Both the position numbers and the translations under genes were made by a program. A model generated the notes under the pieces. That model did no database searches, was not told the DNA's origin, and saw nothing but the letters and a program-made list of their open reading frames with translations. Shown here piece after piece: positions 16,141-24,347 of a DNA stretch of 31,645 nucleotides. Origin of the DNA: a virus; the IMG/VR virus record IMGVR_UViG_3300036846_000903, positions 1-31,645 of that record, one strand, 5' to 3'. How positions within the stretch are numbered: position 1 is the stretch's first letter; every line of letters starts with the position of its first letter.

Positions 16141-16565
16141 CCGCCGCGACCTTGCCCGAGCGCGCGCCGTCCTGGTCGGTGGTCGAGCGCGCGCTCGCCG
16201 ACCTGCCGGGTCGGCCCTTCGCGAGCGGCGCGCGCGGCCCCGACGCCTACGATTGCTGGGGGCTGGTGCTCGAGGTGCGACGCCGGCTCGGGATGGCGCT
16301 GCCGCCCGACTTCGCCTCCGGCGCGCTCGACGAGGCCGCCTTGCGCGCGCTGTGCCTGGCGCCGGCCTGGCCGGCCGCCTGGACGCGCCTGGACGCGCCG
16401 CGCATGGGATGCGTGGTGATCGTCTGCGCAGTGGGGCACGCCGGCATCCACCTGGCCGGGCGCGTGCTGCACGCGCGCAGGCGCTACGGCGTGGTCGCCT
16501 CATCGATCGGCCAGTGGACGGCGTGCTTCGGCGCGCTCGAGTGCTGGGAGGTGGCGCGTGGCTGA
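16137..16565 (+). CDS. NlpC/P60 (C40) tail-tip peptidase
   Basis: A 142-residue cysteine peptidase. Cys40 lies in PDAYDCWGLV, the NlpC/P60 nucleophile motif, and His101 lies in VGHAGIHLA, with His112 in LHAR a likely third residue. Such tail proteins (lambda gpK-like) cut peptide crosslinks of peptidoglycan so that the tail can pass its DNA. It is coupled by overlap to both DUF1833 and the gpJ-like gene. It is the only murein-active enzyme I recognise in the genome, but its place is that of an entry enzyme, not a lysis gene. Confidence 0.88.
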   Translation: MTAATLPERAPSWSVVERALADLPGRPFASGARGPDAYDCWGLVLEVRRRLGMALPPDFASGALDEAALRALCLAPAWPAAWTRLDAPRMGCVVIVCAVGHAGIHLAGRVLHARRRYGVVASSIGQWTACFGALECWEVARG

Positions 16566-19056
16566 TGTCCTCGTGCTCTACAACCCGCTGGACGTGAGCC
16601 GGCGGCGGCGCTACCAGCTCGAGGCCGGCACGCCGCTGCTCGCCTGGCTCGACGAGCGCGAGCCGCAGGCGCTCGAGTCGACGCGCACGGTGTTCGTCAA
16701 CACGCGTTGCTGCGCCGACGCGGCGTACCGCACCCAGGTGGGCGACGAGGTGCTCGTGACCTTCACGCCGGGCAGCGATCCGATCACGGCCACCGAGGTG
16801 CTGCAGGCGGTGCTGAAGGCGGTCATTGCGGTGGCGATCGGCAGCGCGCTGCAGCACCTGTTCGGCATCGCGAAGCCGCAGGCCGGCAACACCCCCAACC
16901 CGAGCCAGGTCTACGGCATCGCCCCGCCGAAGAACGTTGCCCGGCTCGGCCAGCCGATCCCGGTCCTCTACGGCTCGGTCGTCGCGCTGCCCGACTTCGC
17001 CGCGCAGCCGTATACCTTCTTCCTCGGCAACGAGCAGTACCTGCACGCCCTGCTGTGCATTGGGCTGGGGGACAACTTCGTCGATCCGCACGGCCTGCTG
17101 CTCGGCGACACCGCCGCGTCCTCGCTCGCGCCTGGTGTCGTGACGTTCCAGGTCTTCGAGCCCTGGCAGCACGCGCAGACCTTCGGCGTGATCGAGCGTA
17201 TCTGCGGCGTGCGCGAGAACGTGGTCACCTCGCCCGCGGTGGGTGACCAGGAGCTGGTCGCACCGAACATGGGGGGCACGCTCGTGCCGTCGTCCTTCTA
17301 CTGGCTCGCGTCGAACTTCTCGTCGTCACTCAGCCAGCCGACCGGCACCGACATGACGCTCGCAACGAGCCCCGCGCAGCAGTGCGCGCTGCTGCCAGTC
17401 GCCCCGACGCTCGGCACGGTGGTGTCGTGCTACTCGGGCGGACGAGGCGCAAGCGGAGGGCTGTACCAGACCTGGATCTACACCGCCCTCGCCTACGACC
17501 AAGCGCAGAGTCTGCCGGCCGGCGCGCTCGTGCCGCCGCCACACTACGACCAGGCCGGCGTCACCAAGTGGGTCGGCTCTTTCCAGACCTGCAAGGCCGG
17601 CCAGCACGGCTCGCTTCTCGAGCTGGACTTTGTCTTCCCGGGTGGGCTGTACTCTTCCGACTCGAGCGGCAACCTGCAGAATGCCTCGGTGGTCGTCTCC
17701 ATCTTCGCGCAGGCGATCGACTCGGCCGGCAACGACACCACCGACCCACCCTTCTCGGTCAGCGAGACCTTCCAGGCCAAGGACAACACGCCGCAGCGCC
17801 TGACCAAGAGCTACCCGGTGCCCTCGGCGCGCTACCGCGTGCAGGTCGCGCGCACGAGCGCGTCCGACGGCAAGACGAGCACCTCCGACCACGTGACCTG
17901 GGCAGGGCTGAAGTTCCAGCTCGACCCGCCGCCGGCCGGCACGACGGTCTACGGCAACGTCACGCTCGTCGCGCTGCAGCTCAAGGCCACGAACGGGGTG
18001 GCCTCCGACGCCGCGAGCAGCTTGCGCTTCCGCTGCATCCGCATGCTTAGCCCCCTCGGCGTGGGCGCCACCGCGGCCACGGTCAACCCGGCCGACGCCT
18101 TCGTCGACGTGATGACCGCCGCCTACGGCGGCGCGCGCCCGCTCAATGGCGACGAGCTCGACTTGCCCGCGCTCTCGCAGTGGCGCAGTGCCTGGTCGTC
18201 GCACAACGGGTTCAACGCCATATTCGACCAGCCCTCGACGGTGTGGGAGGCGCTCGGACTCACGGTGCAGACGGTGCATGCGGCGCCGCTGCCGATAGGG
18301 TCGCGCATGTCGCTCATCCACGACGGCGTGCAACCCGTGCGCTCGCAGCTGTTCACCGACGCCAACATCGCCGCCGGCTCGCTCACGGTCACCTGCGCCT
18401 TCGACACGGTGGGCACGCCGGCCGGCGTGCGCATCAACTACCGCGACCCGGTCACCTTCTCCGACGCCGCGCTGCTCGTGCCGCTCGATGCGCCCGACTT
18501 CACCACGCTCGACCTCTTCGGATGCACCGACGTGGGCGTGGCGCAGGAGCACGCGAGCCTGATCGCCGCCAAGCGCGCCAAGCAGCGCACGACGATCCAG
18601 TTCGACACCGAGCTGGAGGGTCTGAACGTGCTGCCGGGCGACCGCATCGGGGTGCAGGCCGGCCTGGTGAAGTGGGCGCAGGTCGCGCGCGTGGACGCGG
18701 TGGTCGGCACGACCCTCACGCTCGACCGCGCGCTCGCCTGGACGGCTGGGGCCACGCACGCGGTGCAGCTGCGCGACCCGCAGGGCGTGCCCTGGCGGGT
18801 GGTGGGGGTCACGCGCGGCGTGGACGACTGGCACCTGGTGCTGCCCGCGCTGCCGGCCTGGCCGCTCACCGGCGCGGGCGCGAACCAGGAGGCCACGGCG
18901 CTGTCCTTCGGCGTGCAGGACGCGGAGGTGACCGACTGGACGGTGGCCAAGATCACGCCGAATGCCAACAAGGTCACGCTCGAGGGCGCGAACTACGATG
19001 CGAGCATCTACGCGGGTGCGGCGGCATTCACGCGTGGCGAAGGGGGACTGGCATGA
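16558..19056 (+). CDS. Tail tip attachment protein (gpJ/TipJ-like)
   Basis: An 832-residue central tip protein beginning at GTG 16558, overlapping the peptidase gene. The N-terminus (ADVLVLYNPLD) and the segment IAKPQAGNTPNPSQVYGI, followed by ARLGQPIPVLYGSV, are hallmarks of J/TipJ proteins, where Q-P-I-P-x-x-Y-G is highly conserved. The middle is beta-rich, and the later part contains FTDANIAAGSLTVTCAFDTV and NVLPGDRIGVQAGLVKWAQVARV, like the ring-forming FNIII/baseplate domains. It likely anchors receptor-binding parts and opens during infection. There is no obvious C-terminal fibre, which the next two genes supply. Confidence 0.85.
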   Translation: MADVLVLYNPLDVSRRRRYQLEAGTPLLAWLDEREPQALESTRTVFVNTRCCADAAYRTQVGDEVLVTFTPGSDPITATEVLQAVLKAVIAVAIGSALQHLFGIAKPQAGNTPNPSQVYGIAPPKNVARLGQPIPVLYGSVVALPDFAAQPYTFFLGNEQYLHALLCIGLGDNFVDPHGLLLGDTAASSLAPGVVTFQVFEPWQHAQTFGVIERICGVRENVVTSPAVGDQELVAPNMGGTLVPSSFYWLASNFSSSLSQPTGTDMTLATSPAQQCALLPVAPTLGTVVSCYSGGRGASGGLYQTWIYTALAYDQAQSLPAGALVPPPHYDQAGVTKWVGSFQTCKAGQHGSLLELDFVFPGGLYSSDSSGNLQNASVVVSIFAQAIDSAGNDTTDPPFSVSETFQAKDNTPQRLTKSYPVPSARYRVQVARTSASDGKTSTSDHVTWAGLKFQLDPPPAGTTVYGNVTLVALQLKATNGVASDAASSLRFRCIRMLSPLGVGATAATVNPADAFVDVMTAAYGGARPLNGDELDLPALSQWRSAWSSHNGFNAIFDQPSTVWEALGLTVQTVHAAPLPIGSRMSLIHDGVQPVRSQLFTDANIAAGSLTVTCAFDTVGTPAGVRINYRDPVTFSDAALLVPLDAPDFTTLDLFGCTDVGVAQEHASLIAAKRAKQRTTIQFDTELEGLNVLPGDRIGVQAGLVKWAQVARVDAVVGTTLTLDRALAWTAGATHAVQLRDPQGVPWRVVGVTRGVDDWHLVLPALPAWPLTGAGANQEATALSFGVQDAEVTDWTVAKITPNANKVTLEGANYDASIYAGAAAFTRGEGGLA

Positions 19057-20804
19057 CGCTCGCGTACCCATCGACCCTGCCCTGCGTCTCGCGCGTGGAG
19101 GGGCACTCCGCGGCGATTGCCGCTGGCCTGGTGCGCACGCCCATGGAGGCGGGCAACGCGCGCCAGCGGCGCGCGCACCACGTGCTGCCGCAGACGATCT
19201 CGCTCGTCTTCGTCGTCGCCCAGGCCGACTACGCCGCCTGGCTCTCGTGGGTGAACGCGAACGCCTACGACGGCTGGATCACGCTGCTGCTGCCTGGCCT
19301 CGAGGCCTCGCGGCTGGGCCTGAACACGACGCAGATCGCGGTGCGCTTCTCGTCGGACATCCAGGCCGACCTGGTGCCGATCCACCGCCGGTGGTACTGG
19401 CGCTGCCGCGTCACGGCCGACTACCAGCCGCCGGCCGGCGTGCTCGCCCCGATTGCGACCGGCCCCTGGATCGTGGCCGACTTCACGCTCCAGCCGGTGA
19501 CCTGGCCGGCGCCCACGGTGCGCTGGAACTTCGCGGGCATGTCGACGCTGCCCGCGGGTTTCACATGCACGCGCGCGGCGACGGCCGCCTACTTCGATGC
19601 CACCGGAACGCTCGTCTACGCGCCGGTCAACGTCGCGCGCTTCGACCACGACCCGGTGACGCTCGCGGGGGTCGGACTGCTCGTCGAGAGCGCGGCGACC
19701 AACCTGCTCCTGCGCTCGGACGACTTCACGGTCGCACCCTGGACCAAGAGCGCGGGCTCGGTCACGGGCAACGTCATGGCCGCGCCCGATGGGGCGATGA
19801 CCGCGGACAAGTTCGTCGAAGACTCGAGCAGCGGCAACCACGACGTGACGCAGACGCCCGGCGCGGCCTACGTGGCCGGCACGAGCTATACCTTCTCGGT
19901 GTTCGTCAAGCCGGGCGAGCGCAGCCAGGTGCGCCTCACGTTCTCGTCGGCGCTCTTCGGCGCCAGCGCGGTGGCCTACTTCGACGTGGCGGCGGGCACC
20001 GTCGTGAGCGCGCCCGGGGGCGGCGCGACGATCACGAAGCTCGGCAACGGCTGGGTGCGCTGTGCGCTCGCCGCCGCGTGTCAGACCGCCGGCACCGGCT
20101 CCGTCGCGATCTACAGCGCGGTCGGCGGCGCCTCGAACTACCCGGGCGATGGTGCGTCGGGGCTGTACCTGTGGGGGGCGCAGGTCGAGGCGACGCCCAT
20201 GGCCACGAGCTACATCCCCACGACGGCCGCCACGGTCACGCGCCCGGCCGACGTGGTGCTGCTGTCCGGCCCGGCCTTCACGAGCTGGTGGCGCCCCGAC
20301 GAGGGCGCGGTGGCGGTGGTCGGGCGCACGCTCGACATTCAGGCCGCGAACACGCCGCGCTTCTTCATGGCGCAGAACGCGGCGGCCAACGAGCTCGTCG
20401 AGGTGTACCGGGTCAACGACAGCGCGGTCTCGCGCTTCCTGGTGCAGGCGGCCGGCGTGAACCAGGTCTCGCTCAACATCGGCCCGCTCGCGCCCGGGGC
20501 GCTCACCTCGATCGTCGTGGCCTACAAGCTCAACAACTGCGCGGCGCAGGCCGACGGCGGCGCGGTGGTGCCCGACAACGTGGCCACGATGGCCGCGCCC
20601 GACCGGCTCTACCTCGGCGGCTACTCAGGCACCCCCGGGCGCCTGAACGGCTGGCTCGCCTCGTTCAACTACTACGCCAAGCGCCTGCCGCTCGAGGGCG
20701 ACGTGGGCGCGCCGCCCGACTGGATCACGGCCGGCACGCCACCCGCGCCGTCGACCGACGTGTTCGATGCGCTCACGCCGGTCTCGCCGCCCGCCTTCGC
20801 CTGA
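19053..20804 (+). CDS. Tail fibre protein with C-terminal lectin-like domain
   Basis: A 583-residue protein overlapped with the tip gene by ATGA. Residues 1-150 look like a phage tail adaptor (MTLAYPSTLPCVSRVEGHS, with YAAWLSWVNANAYDGWI and YWRCRVTADYQPP). From about residue 170 it has the phage head-spike/fibre pattern: LVESAATNLLLRSDDF, PDGAMTADKFVED, SYTFSVFVKPGERSQVRL, GWVRCAL, and SGLYLWGAQVE. This region is common in phage fibres and resembles carbohydrate-binding jelly rolls. A further concanavalin-like half ends in LYLGGYSGTPGRLNGWLASF, where L-N-G-x-L/I fits such lectin folds. It probably binds surface polysaccharide. Confidence 0.82.
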   Translation: MTLAYPSTLPCVSRVEGHSAAIAAGLVRTPMEAGNARQRRAHHVLPQTISLVFVVAQADYAAWLSWVNANAYDGWITLLLPGLEASRLGLNTTQIAVRFSSDIQADLVPIHRRWYWRCRVTADYQPPAGVLAPIATGPWIVADFTLQPVTWPAPTVRWNFAGMSTLPAGFTCTRAATAAYFDATGTLVYAPVNVARFDHDPVTLAGVGLLVESAATNLLLRSDDFTVAPWTKSAGSVTGNVMAAPDGAMTADKFVEDSSSGNHDVTQTPGAAYVAGTSYTFSVFVKPGERSQVRLTFSSALFGASAVAYFDVAAGTVVSAPGGGATITKLGNGWVRCALAAACQTAGTGSVAIYSAVGGASNYPGDGASGLYLWGAQVEATPMATSYIPTTAATVTRPADVVLLSGPAFTSWWRPDEGAVAVVGRTLDIQAANTPRFFMAQNAAANELVEVYRVNDSAVSRFLVQAAGVNQVSLNIGPLAPGALTSIVVAYKLNNCAAQADGGAVVPDNVATMAAPDRLYLGGYSGTPGRLNGWLASFNYYAKRLPLEGDVGAPPDWITAGTPPAPSTDVFDALTPVSPPAFA

Positions 20805-20830
20805 CCTTCCCCCCTCGAGGAGATGACCTC

Positions 20831-22372
20831 ATGACGACCACCCCTGCGCGCATGCGCCAGATCATCGGCTCGACGAGCGATTGGGCAGGCAATGACCTGG
20901 TGATCGGCTCGGGCGAGATTGCCTTCGAGCGCGACGCCTCCGGCATCCTGCTCGGCGAGAAGGTCGGCGACGGCGCGAGCCGCTACTCGCAGCTCGGCTA
21001 CTTCTCGCAGCCGGTCTCGGCTTCGCGGTTTGGCTTCTCGGTCAACGCGCCCTCGGCAATCAACAAGGCCGCGCTCGCCTCGGCGCTGGCCGCGAGCGAC
21101 TACGTGTCGCTTCCGGCCGGCACCTTCCAGGTCGACCCGGGCGGCATCAACGTCGCCGGCAAGTCGATCCGCGGCGCGGGCATCTACCGCACCACGCTGC
21201 AGATGCCTGGCGTGAACACGCAGGGTGTCATCTTCACCAACGGCAAGGATTCGACCGCCGCATGGGGCTCGGGCGGCACCCTCGAGCTGCGCGACCTGGC
21301 GGTCATGGGCAATTGGGATGGGTCGACCGCGCTGGCCGACCAGTCGTGGGACGCGACCGCGGCCCTCATCAAGCTCGGCGCGGCGCAGGGCGTGCGCCTG
21401 GTCGACGTGCGCGTGGGCAACTCCTTCGGGCACGGCCTGTCGTGCTACCGGCTGGGCTACGCCACCTTCACGCGGGTCAAGGATCACACCAACCGCAAGG
21501 ACGGCATGCACCTCGAGGCGCCGAGCGGCGCCGACGCCATCACCTCGACCTGGATCGTGGAGTGCGACTTCAACTCCAACCGCGGCGCGGGCAACGTCTA
21601 CCTCAAGAACGGCGTGGGGGTCTTCCTGCTCGGCAACGTGTTCGAGGACGCGACGGCCGGCCTGGTGCTCGATGGCACCGACAACCGCAACGTGACGCTG
21701 AACTTCAACCACTGCGAGACCAACACGCAGGGCCTGCTGAACTTCATCGGCTCCGGTCTCAAGACCGCCATGTGCTTCAACTACTCCGACACCGGCATCA
21801 CGCGCTCCAACCCCGCGAGCCAGAAGCTGTACGCGGTGGGCAACGTGGGCGTGCCCAACGTATGCGAGGACGGCGACGGCGCGGCGCTCGGCGGCTCCTT
21901 CATCGGCGACGGCACCGCGCTGAACATGCCGAACAACTTCCTCGACTTCTACGGCACCGCCAACACGAACGACGTGCTCGGGCAGATGCGCTTTCGCTCC
22001 AACAATGCCCTCAATGCGTCCGTTCCCGCCGCCGCCATTCGGGCGGTGCAGCTGGGCAACTCCAACCAGAATATCGGCGCGCTGGAGCTGGGCACGAACA
22101 ACAACTCGGCGAGCGTCGTCACCTACTCGTGGCGCCTGAGTCAGGGCGGCAACCTGTACCCGCTCACCGATTCGACGTACACGCTCGGCGTGGCCGCGGT
22201 CGGGCGGCTCGCCAACATCTACTCGATCGGCCTGACCCTGTCGCCGCCGGCCTCGGCGGTGCCCGCCAACAACGGCGAGATGGTGGTGCAACTCACGAGC
22301 AACACGGCGCTGGCCTTCAAGGTGAAGGGCTCGGATGGCACCGTGCGCACGGCGACGCTGACGCTGGCGTGA
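20831..22372 (+). CDS. Tailspike with beta-helix (pectate-lyase-like) domain
   Basis: A 513-residue protein with CTCGAGGAG as ribosome site. The N-terminal 60 residues (IIGSTSDWAGNDLVIGSGEIAFERD) form a short attachment domain. Residues 75-370 form a right-handed beta-helix: VSLPAGTFQVDPGGINVAGKSIRGAG, LELRDLAVMGNW, VRLVDVRVGNSFGHGLSCY, GVFLLGNVFEDATAGLVLDGTDNRNVTL. Such spikes bind and often cut capsule or O-antigen. The end (residues 430-513) has LTDSTYTLGVAAVGRLANIYS, typical of a fibre-tip/chaperone-like region. It is the last gene before the attachment site. Whether it is a lyase, hydrolase or only a binder cannot be read. Confidence 0.85.
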   Translation: MTTTPARMRQIIGSTSDWAGNDLVIGSGEIAFERDASGILLGEKVGDGASRYSQLGYFSQPVSASRFGFSVNAPSAINKAALASALAASDYVSLPAGTFQVDPGGINVAGKSIRGAGIYRTTLQMPGVNTQGVIFTNGKDSTAAWGSGGTLELRDLAVMGNWDGSTALADQSWDATAALIKLGAAQGVRLVDVRVGNSFGHGLSCYRLGYATFTRVKDHTNRKDGMHLEAPSGADAITSTWIVECDFNSNRGAGNVYLKNGVGVFLLGNVFEDATAGLVLDGTDNRNVTLNFNHCETNTQGLLNFIGSGLKTAMCFNYSDTGITRSNPASQKLYAVGNVGVPNVCEDGDGAALGGSFIGDGTALNMPNNFLDFYGTANTNDVLGQMRFRSNNALNASVPAAAIRAVQLGNSNQNIGALELGTNNNSASVVTYSWRLSQGGNLYPLTDSTYTLGVAAVGRLANIYSIGLTLSPPASAVPANNGEMVVQLTSNTALAFKVKGSDGTVRTATLTLA

Positions 22373-22402
22373 GCGGGGCTCTACCGCTGGGCTGCGACCA
22401 GG

Positions 22403-22442
22403 CCGGGCAGGGCGAGGAGTTCGAGGCCTCTTGGCTGCCCGG
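22403..22442 (+). terminator. Possible hairpin terminator of the tail operon
   Basis: CCGGGCAG (22403-22410) and CTGCCCGG (22435-22442) are perfect inverted repeats with a 24-base loop that can itself fold. There is only a weak T tail (TTCTC), so this may be a pausing or protective hairpin rather than a full intrinsic terminator. Confidence 0.35.
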
Positions 22443-22469
22443 TTCTCGGTGGCCGCCGCAGTATGATTT

Positions 22470-22490
22470 GTAGCAAAAACGTAGCAAAAC
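22470..22490 (+). repeat. Tandem arm-type repeats left of attP
   Basis: GTAGCAAAAAC (22470-22480) is directly followed by GTAGCAAAAC (22481-22490). A third related element, GTGCAAAAAC, lies at 22663-22672 on the integrase side of the core. Tyrosine integrases bind such arm sites with their N-terminal domain. The whole 22373-22759 gap holds no gene; it holds this attachment region and two hairpins. Confidence 0.55.
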
Positions 22491-22520
22491 GATTAACATA
22501 CTGATTTAAAAGCTGAAAAA

Positions 22521-22568
22521 CGGATTGCAAATCCGTCTAGAGCGGTTCAACTCCGCTTCGCGCCTCCA
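22521..22568 (+). other. attP: attP core: 3' half of tRNA-Cys (GCA)
   Basis: These 48 bases are the 3' part of a tRNA-Cys gene. The anticodon arm (ACGGA from 22520, loop TTGCAAA with anticodon GCA, TCCGT) is followed by a CTAG variable loop, a T arm (AGCGG, TTCAACT, CCGCT) and the acceptor end TCGCGCC, T, CCA at 22566-22568. No 5' half is present upstream, so this is not a tRNA gene. Phages that integrate into tRNA genes carry the 3' end so that the host gene is restored. The integrase gene lies 191 bases downstream. Confidence 0.88.
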
Positions 22569-22591
22569 GAAAATCCCAGCAAATACGCGGC

Positions 22592-22624
22592 ACGGCCGGT
22601 TAGGAATGACTAACCGGCCGTTTT
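22592..22624 (+). terminator. Intrinsic terminator between attP and integrase
   Basis: A perfect 12-bp stem (ACGGCCGGTTAG at 22592-22603 and CTAACCGGCCGT at 22610-22621) with a 6-base loop GAATGA is followed by TTTT. It lies 23 bases after the tRNA CCA end. It would end tail-operon transcription before the integrase, and in the prophage could serve the tRNA-Cys transcript. Confidence 0.8.
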
Positions 22625-22759
22625 GCTTTGGGGATAAAAACCACGCAAGACGCTTAAAAACAGTGCAAAAACCTGGGCGCGCGATAACATCGCGATAGCA
22701 GAAACCGCCATCAACGGTGCGATCTGTCCGTTTCAGTCACCCCCACGGCACTGTCTACC

Positions 22760-24118
22760 ATGACCCTCTCCCGAGCCCGCGGCGTCACCATCGTCGAGCG
22801 CAGTGGCCGCTTCACCTTGCGCCTGCGCCATGACCAGCTCACCGCCGCCACCGGCAAGAAGTACTACTTCGCGACCTTCGAGACCGAGGACGAAGCCGTC
22901 ACCTACGGCAACCGGCTGGTGGCACTCCTCGACCAGGGCGTTGTGCCGCCCGAGTTCGCCAGCGCGAGCCAACAGGCGACGCCCATCGACGCTAACCCGC
23001 CCGTCCAAGGCATCGTGCGCGAGTTCCTGAACAGCGCCTCCAACCTGACCGCCTCGGATTCGCTACTGCTCGGCTCGGAGCAGTTCCTCAACGATCTGCA
23101 CCACGCGCGACTGGCCGAGATCACCTTCGCCTGGGCCGAGGCCTACGTGCGTCGGCTGAAAGGCCGGCAGCTCTCGCCTTCGACCGTACGGATCCGCGTC
23201 GGCGCCCTCGGCCGCGTCCTGGATTGGTATACACGCCGCACGACGCCCAAAGGCGCAATGCCGATCGCCAACGCGATGCGCCTGCTGCCCAAGGGTTACT
23301 CCACGTACAACCCGAACGAGGCCGAGGCCGTCAAGGCCAAAGGCCTGCCCGTGCCGCGCAGTGCGCAACGCGATCGTCGCCTCGCGCCCGACGAGGAGCA
23401 CCGCATCGAACGGGCGCTTGCCGGCGAAAAGCTCGAGGGCAAGCAAGCCGCGCGGCGCTCGCCCGACGATGCCCACCTGCGCGTGCTGTTTCGCTTCATC
23501 GTCGAGACGGGCTGCCGCCTGCGCGAGGCCTACCGGGCCCGCATCGAGCATCTCGACTTCGAGCGCGGCCTCATCCACGTCCAGGGCTCGAAAGGCCGCG
23601 CCGGCCAGATCAAGCCGCGCATCGTGCCCATGAAGCCCGAGCTGCGCGGCGTGCTCCAGGCCTATCTGGGCGAGCGCCGCGAAGGCCTCGTCTTCCCGTA
23701 TTGGAACGGCCAGGACGACGAGTCGACGCTGCGCCAGGTGACGCTCAAGCTCACCCGCAACTTCGCGGGCCTCTTCGCCTACGCGGACTGTGAGGGAATC
23801 ACCGAGCACGACCTGCGCCACGAGGCGACCTGCCGCTGGGTGACGCTGCGCCATGCGCGCACCGGGGCATGGCTGTGGTCCGACACCGAGATCTGCCGCA
23901 TCATGGGCTGGACGTCGACGCGCATGCTCATGCGCTATGCGAGCCTGCGCGGCGAGGATCTCGCCGATCGCCTGGCGCTCGCCTACGCCGCGCCCGAGCC
24001 GACCCCGGGTGCTCCGCGCGTAGCCGTCAACGTGGCGCCGGCGGCAGCGTCACCGGCTGGCGGCGCGGTCGTCCACGCTTTCGCGGCACCGAAGCCGCGC
24101 CGTCCGTCGACGCGCTGA
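22760..24118 (+). CDS. int: Tyrosine integrase
   Basis: A 452-residue site-specific recombinase. The N-terminal part (to about 80) is a likely arm-binding domain; 82-200 is a SAM-like core-binding domain (FLNSASNLTASDSLLLGSEQFLN in two parts). The catalytic domain has Arg253 in ETGCRLREA, Lys278 in GSKGRAG, His350 and Arg353 in EHDLRHE, Trp384 in the histidine/tryptophan position (IMGW), and the nucleophile Tyr393 in LMRYASL. All active residues are present. The last 50 residues are an Ala/Pro-rich extension. It overlaps the convergent excisionase gene by 92 bp. The ribosome site before ATG 22760 is poor. It integrates the phage at a tRNA-Cys gene, as judged from attP. Confidence 0.95.
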   Translation: MTLSRARGVTIVERSGRFTLRLRHDQLTAATGKKYYFATFETEDEAVTYGNRLVALLDQGVVPPEFASASQQATPIDANPPVQGIVREFLNSASNLTASDSLLLGSEQFLNDLHHARLAEITFAWAEAYVRRLKGRQLSPSTVRIRVGALGRVLDWYTRRTTPKGAMPIANAMRLLPKGYSTYNPNEAEAVKAKGLPVPRSAQRDRRLAPDEEHRIERALAGEKLEGKQAARRSPDDAHLRVLFRFIVETGCRLREAYRARIEHLDFERGLIHVQGSKGRAGQIKPRIVPMKPELRGVLQAYLGERREGLVFPYWNGQDDESTLRQVTLKLTRNFAGLFAYADCEGITEHDLRHEATCRWVTLRHARTGAWLWSDTEICRIMGWTSTRMLMRYASLRGEDLADRLALAYAAPEPTPGAPRVAVNVAPAAASPAGGAVVHAFAAPKPRRPSTR

Positions 24119-24347
24119 TCGCGGACGGCGCCGGCGGTGCACGCCGCTGCGCCGCCGCGGCGAGCGCCGCGCTGTTCAAGTGCGCGACGAGGGCGCTGCG
24201 CGGGAAGCGCCAGTCGTGCCCGAACTTCAGGCCGGGCAACTCGTGCCGGCGGGCGCGCTCGCGCACGCCCCGCGCGGTGCATCCGAGCATCGCGGCCACC
24301 TGGTCGACCGTCAGGATGGGATCATCGGCGGGGATGGGCTCGGACAT
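24027..24347 (-). CDS. xis: Excisionase-like HTH protein with AT-hook tail
   Basis: A 106-residue protein. Residues 10-56 are a MerR/excisionase-type helix-turn-helix: ILTVDQVAAMLGCTARGVRERARRHELPGLKFG, seen as three segments, then WRFPRSALVAHL with the conserved W-R-F/I-P-x-x-x-L. The C-terminal tail has PRKRGRPRRQP (88-98), an AT-hook-like minor-groove binder around the RGRP core. I start at ATG 24347 rather than an upstream start because this begins the conserved part. It is the last gene of the leftward early operon and runs antisense into the integrase 3' end. It may bend attP DNA for excision or act as a regulator. Confidence 0.75.
   Translation of the reverse strand: MSEPIPADDPILTVDQVAAMLGCTARGVRERARRHELPGLKFGHDWRFPRSALVAHLNSAALAAAAQRRAPPAPSAISASTDGAASVPRKRGRPRRQPVTLPPAPR

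Noticed and set aside
16137-16565. NlpC/P60 protein as the endolysin
   Set aside because: It is overlapped with DUF1833 and gpJ-like genes, the fixed place of tail-tip peptidases, so an entry role is much more likely.
12565-17172. Minus-strand open frame of 1,535 codons opposite the tail genes
   Set aside because: It is a shadow of GC-rich plus-strand genes: Arg/Ala/Leu-heavy, no domains, and all plus-strand genes in this stretch have clear family motifs. The same holds for the long minus-strand frames at 1896-3323, 4715-7018 and 20672-22291.
18962-22372. One 1,136-residue plus-strand frame covering fibre and spike
   Set aside because: Only the part from 20831 has coding character. Upstream the frame is an Arg/Ala-rich shadow of the fibre gene 19053-20804, and a ribosome site and ATG mark the spike start at 20831.
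19053-22372. Diversity-generating retroelement target in the fibre or spike
   Set aside because: No reverse transcriptase gene and no template/variable repeat pair were found anywhere in the window.
22521-22568. Functional tRNA-Cys gene
   Set aside because: There is no D arm or 5' acceptor strand upstream; the preceding bases are A-rich and unrelated. It is an attachment-site fragment.
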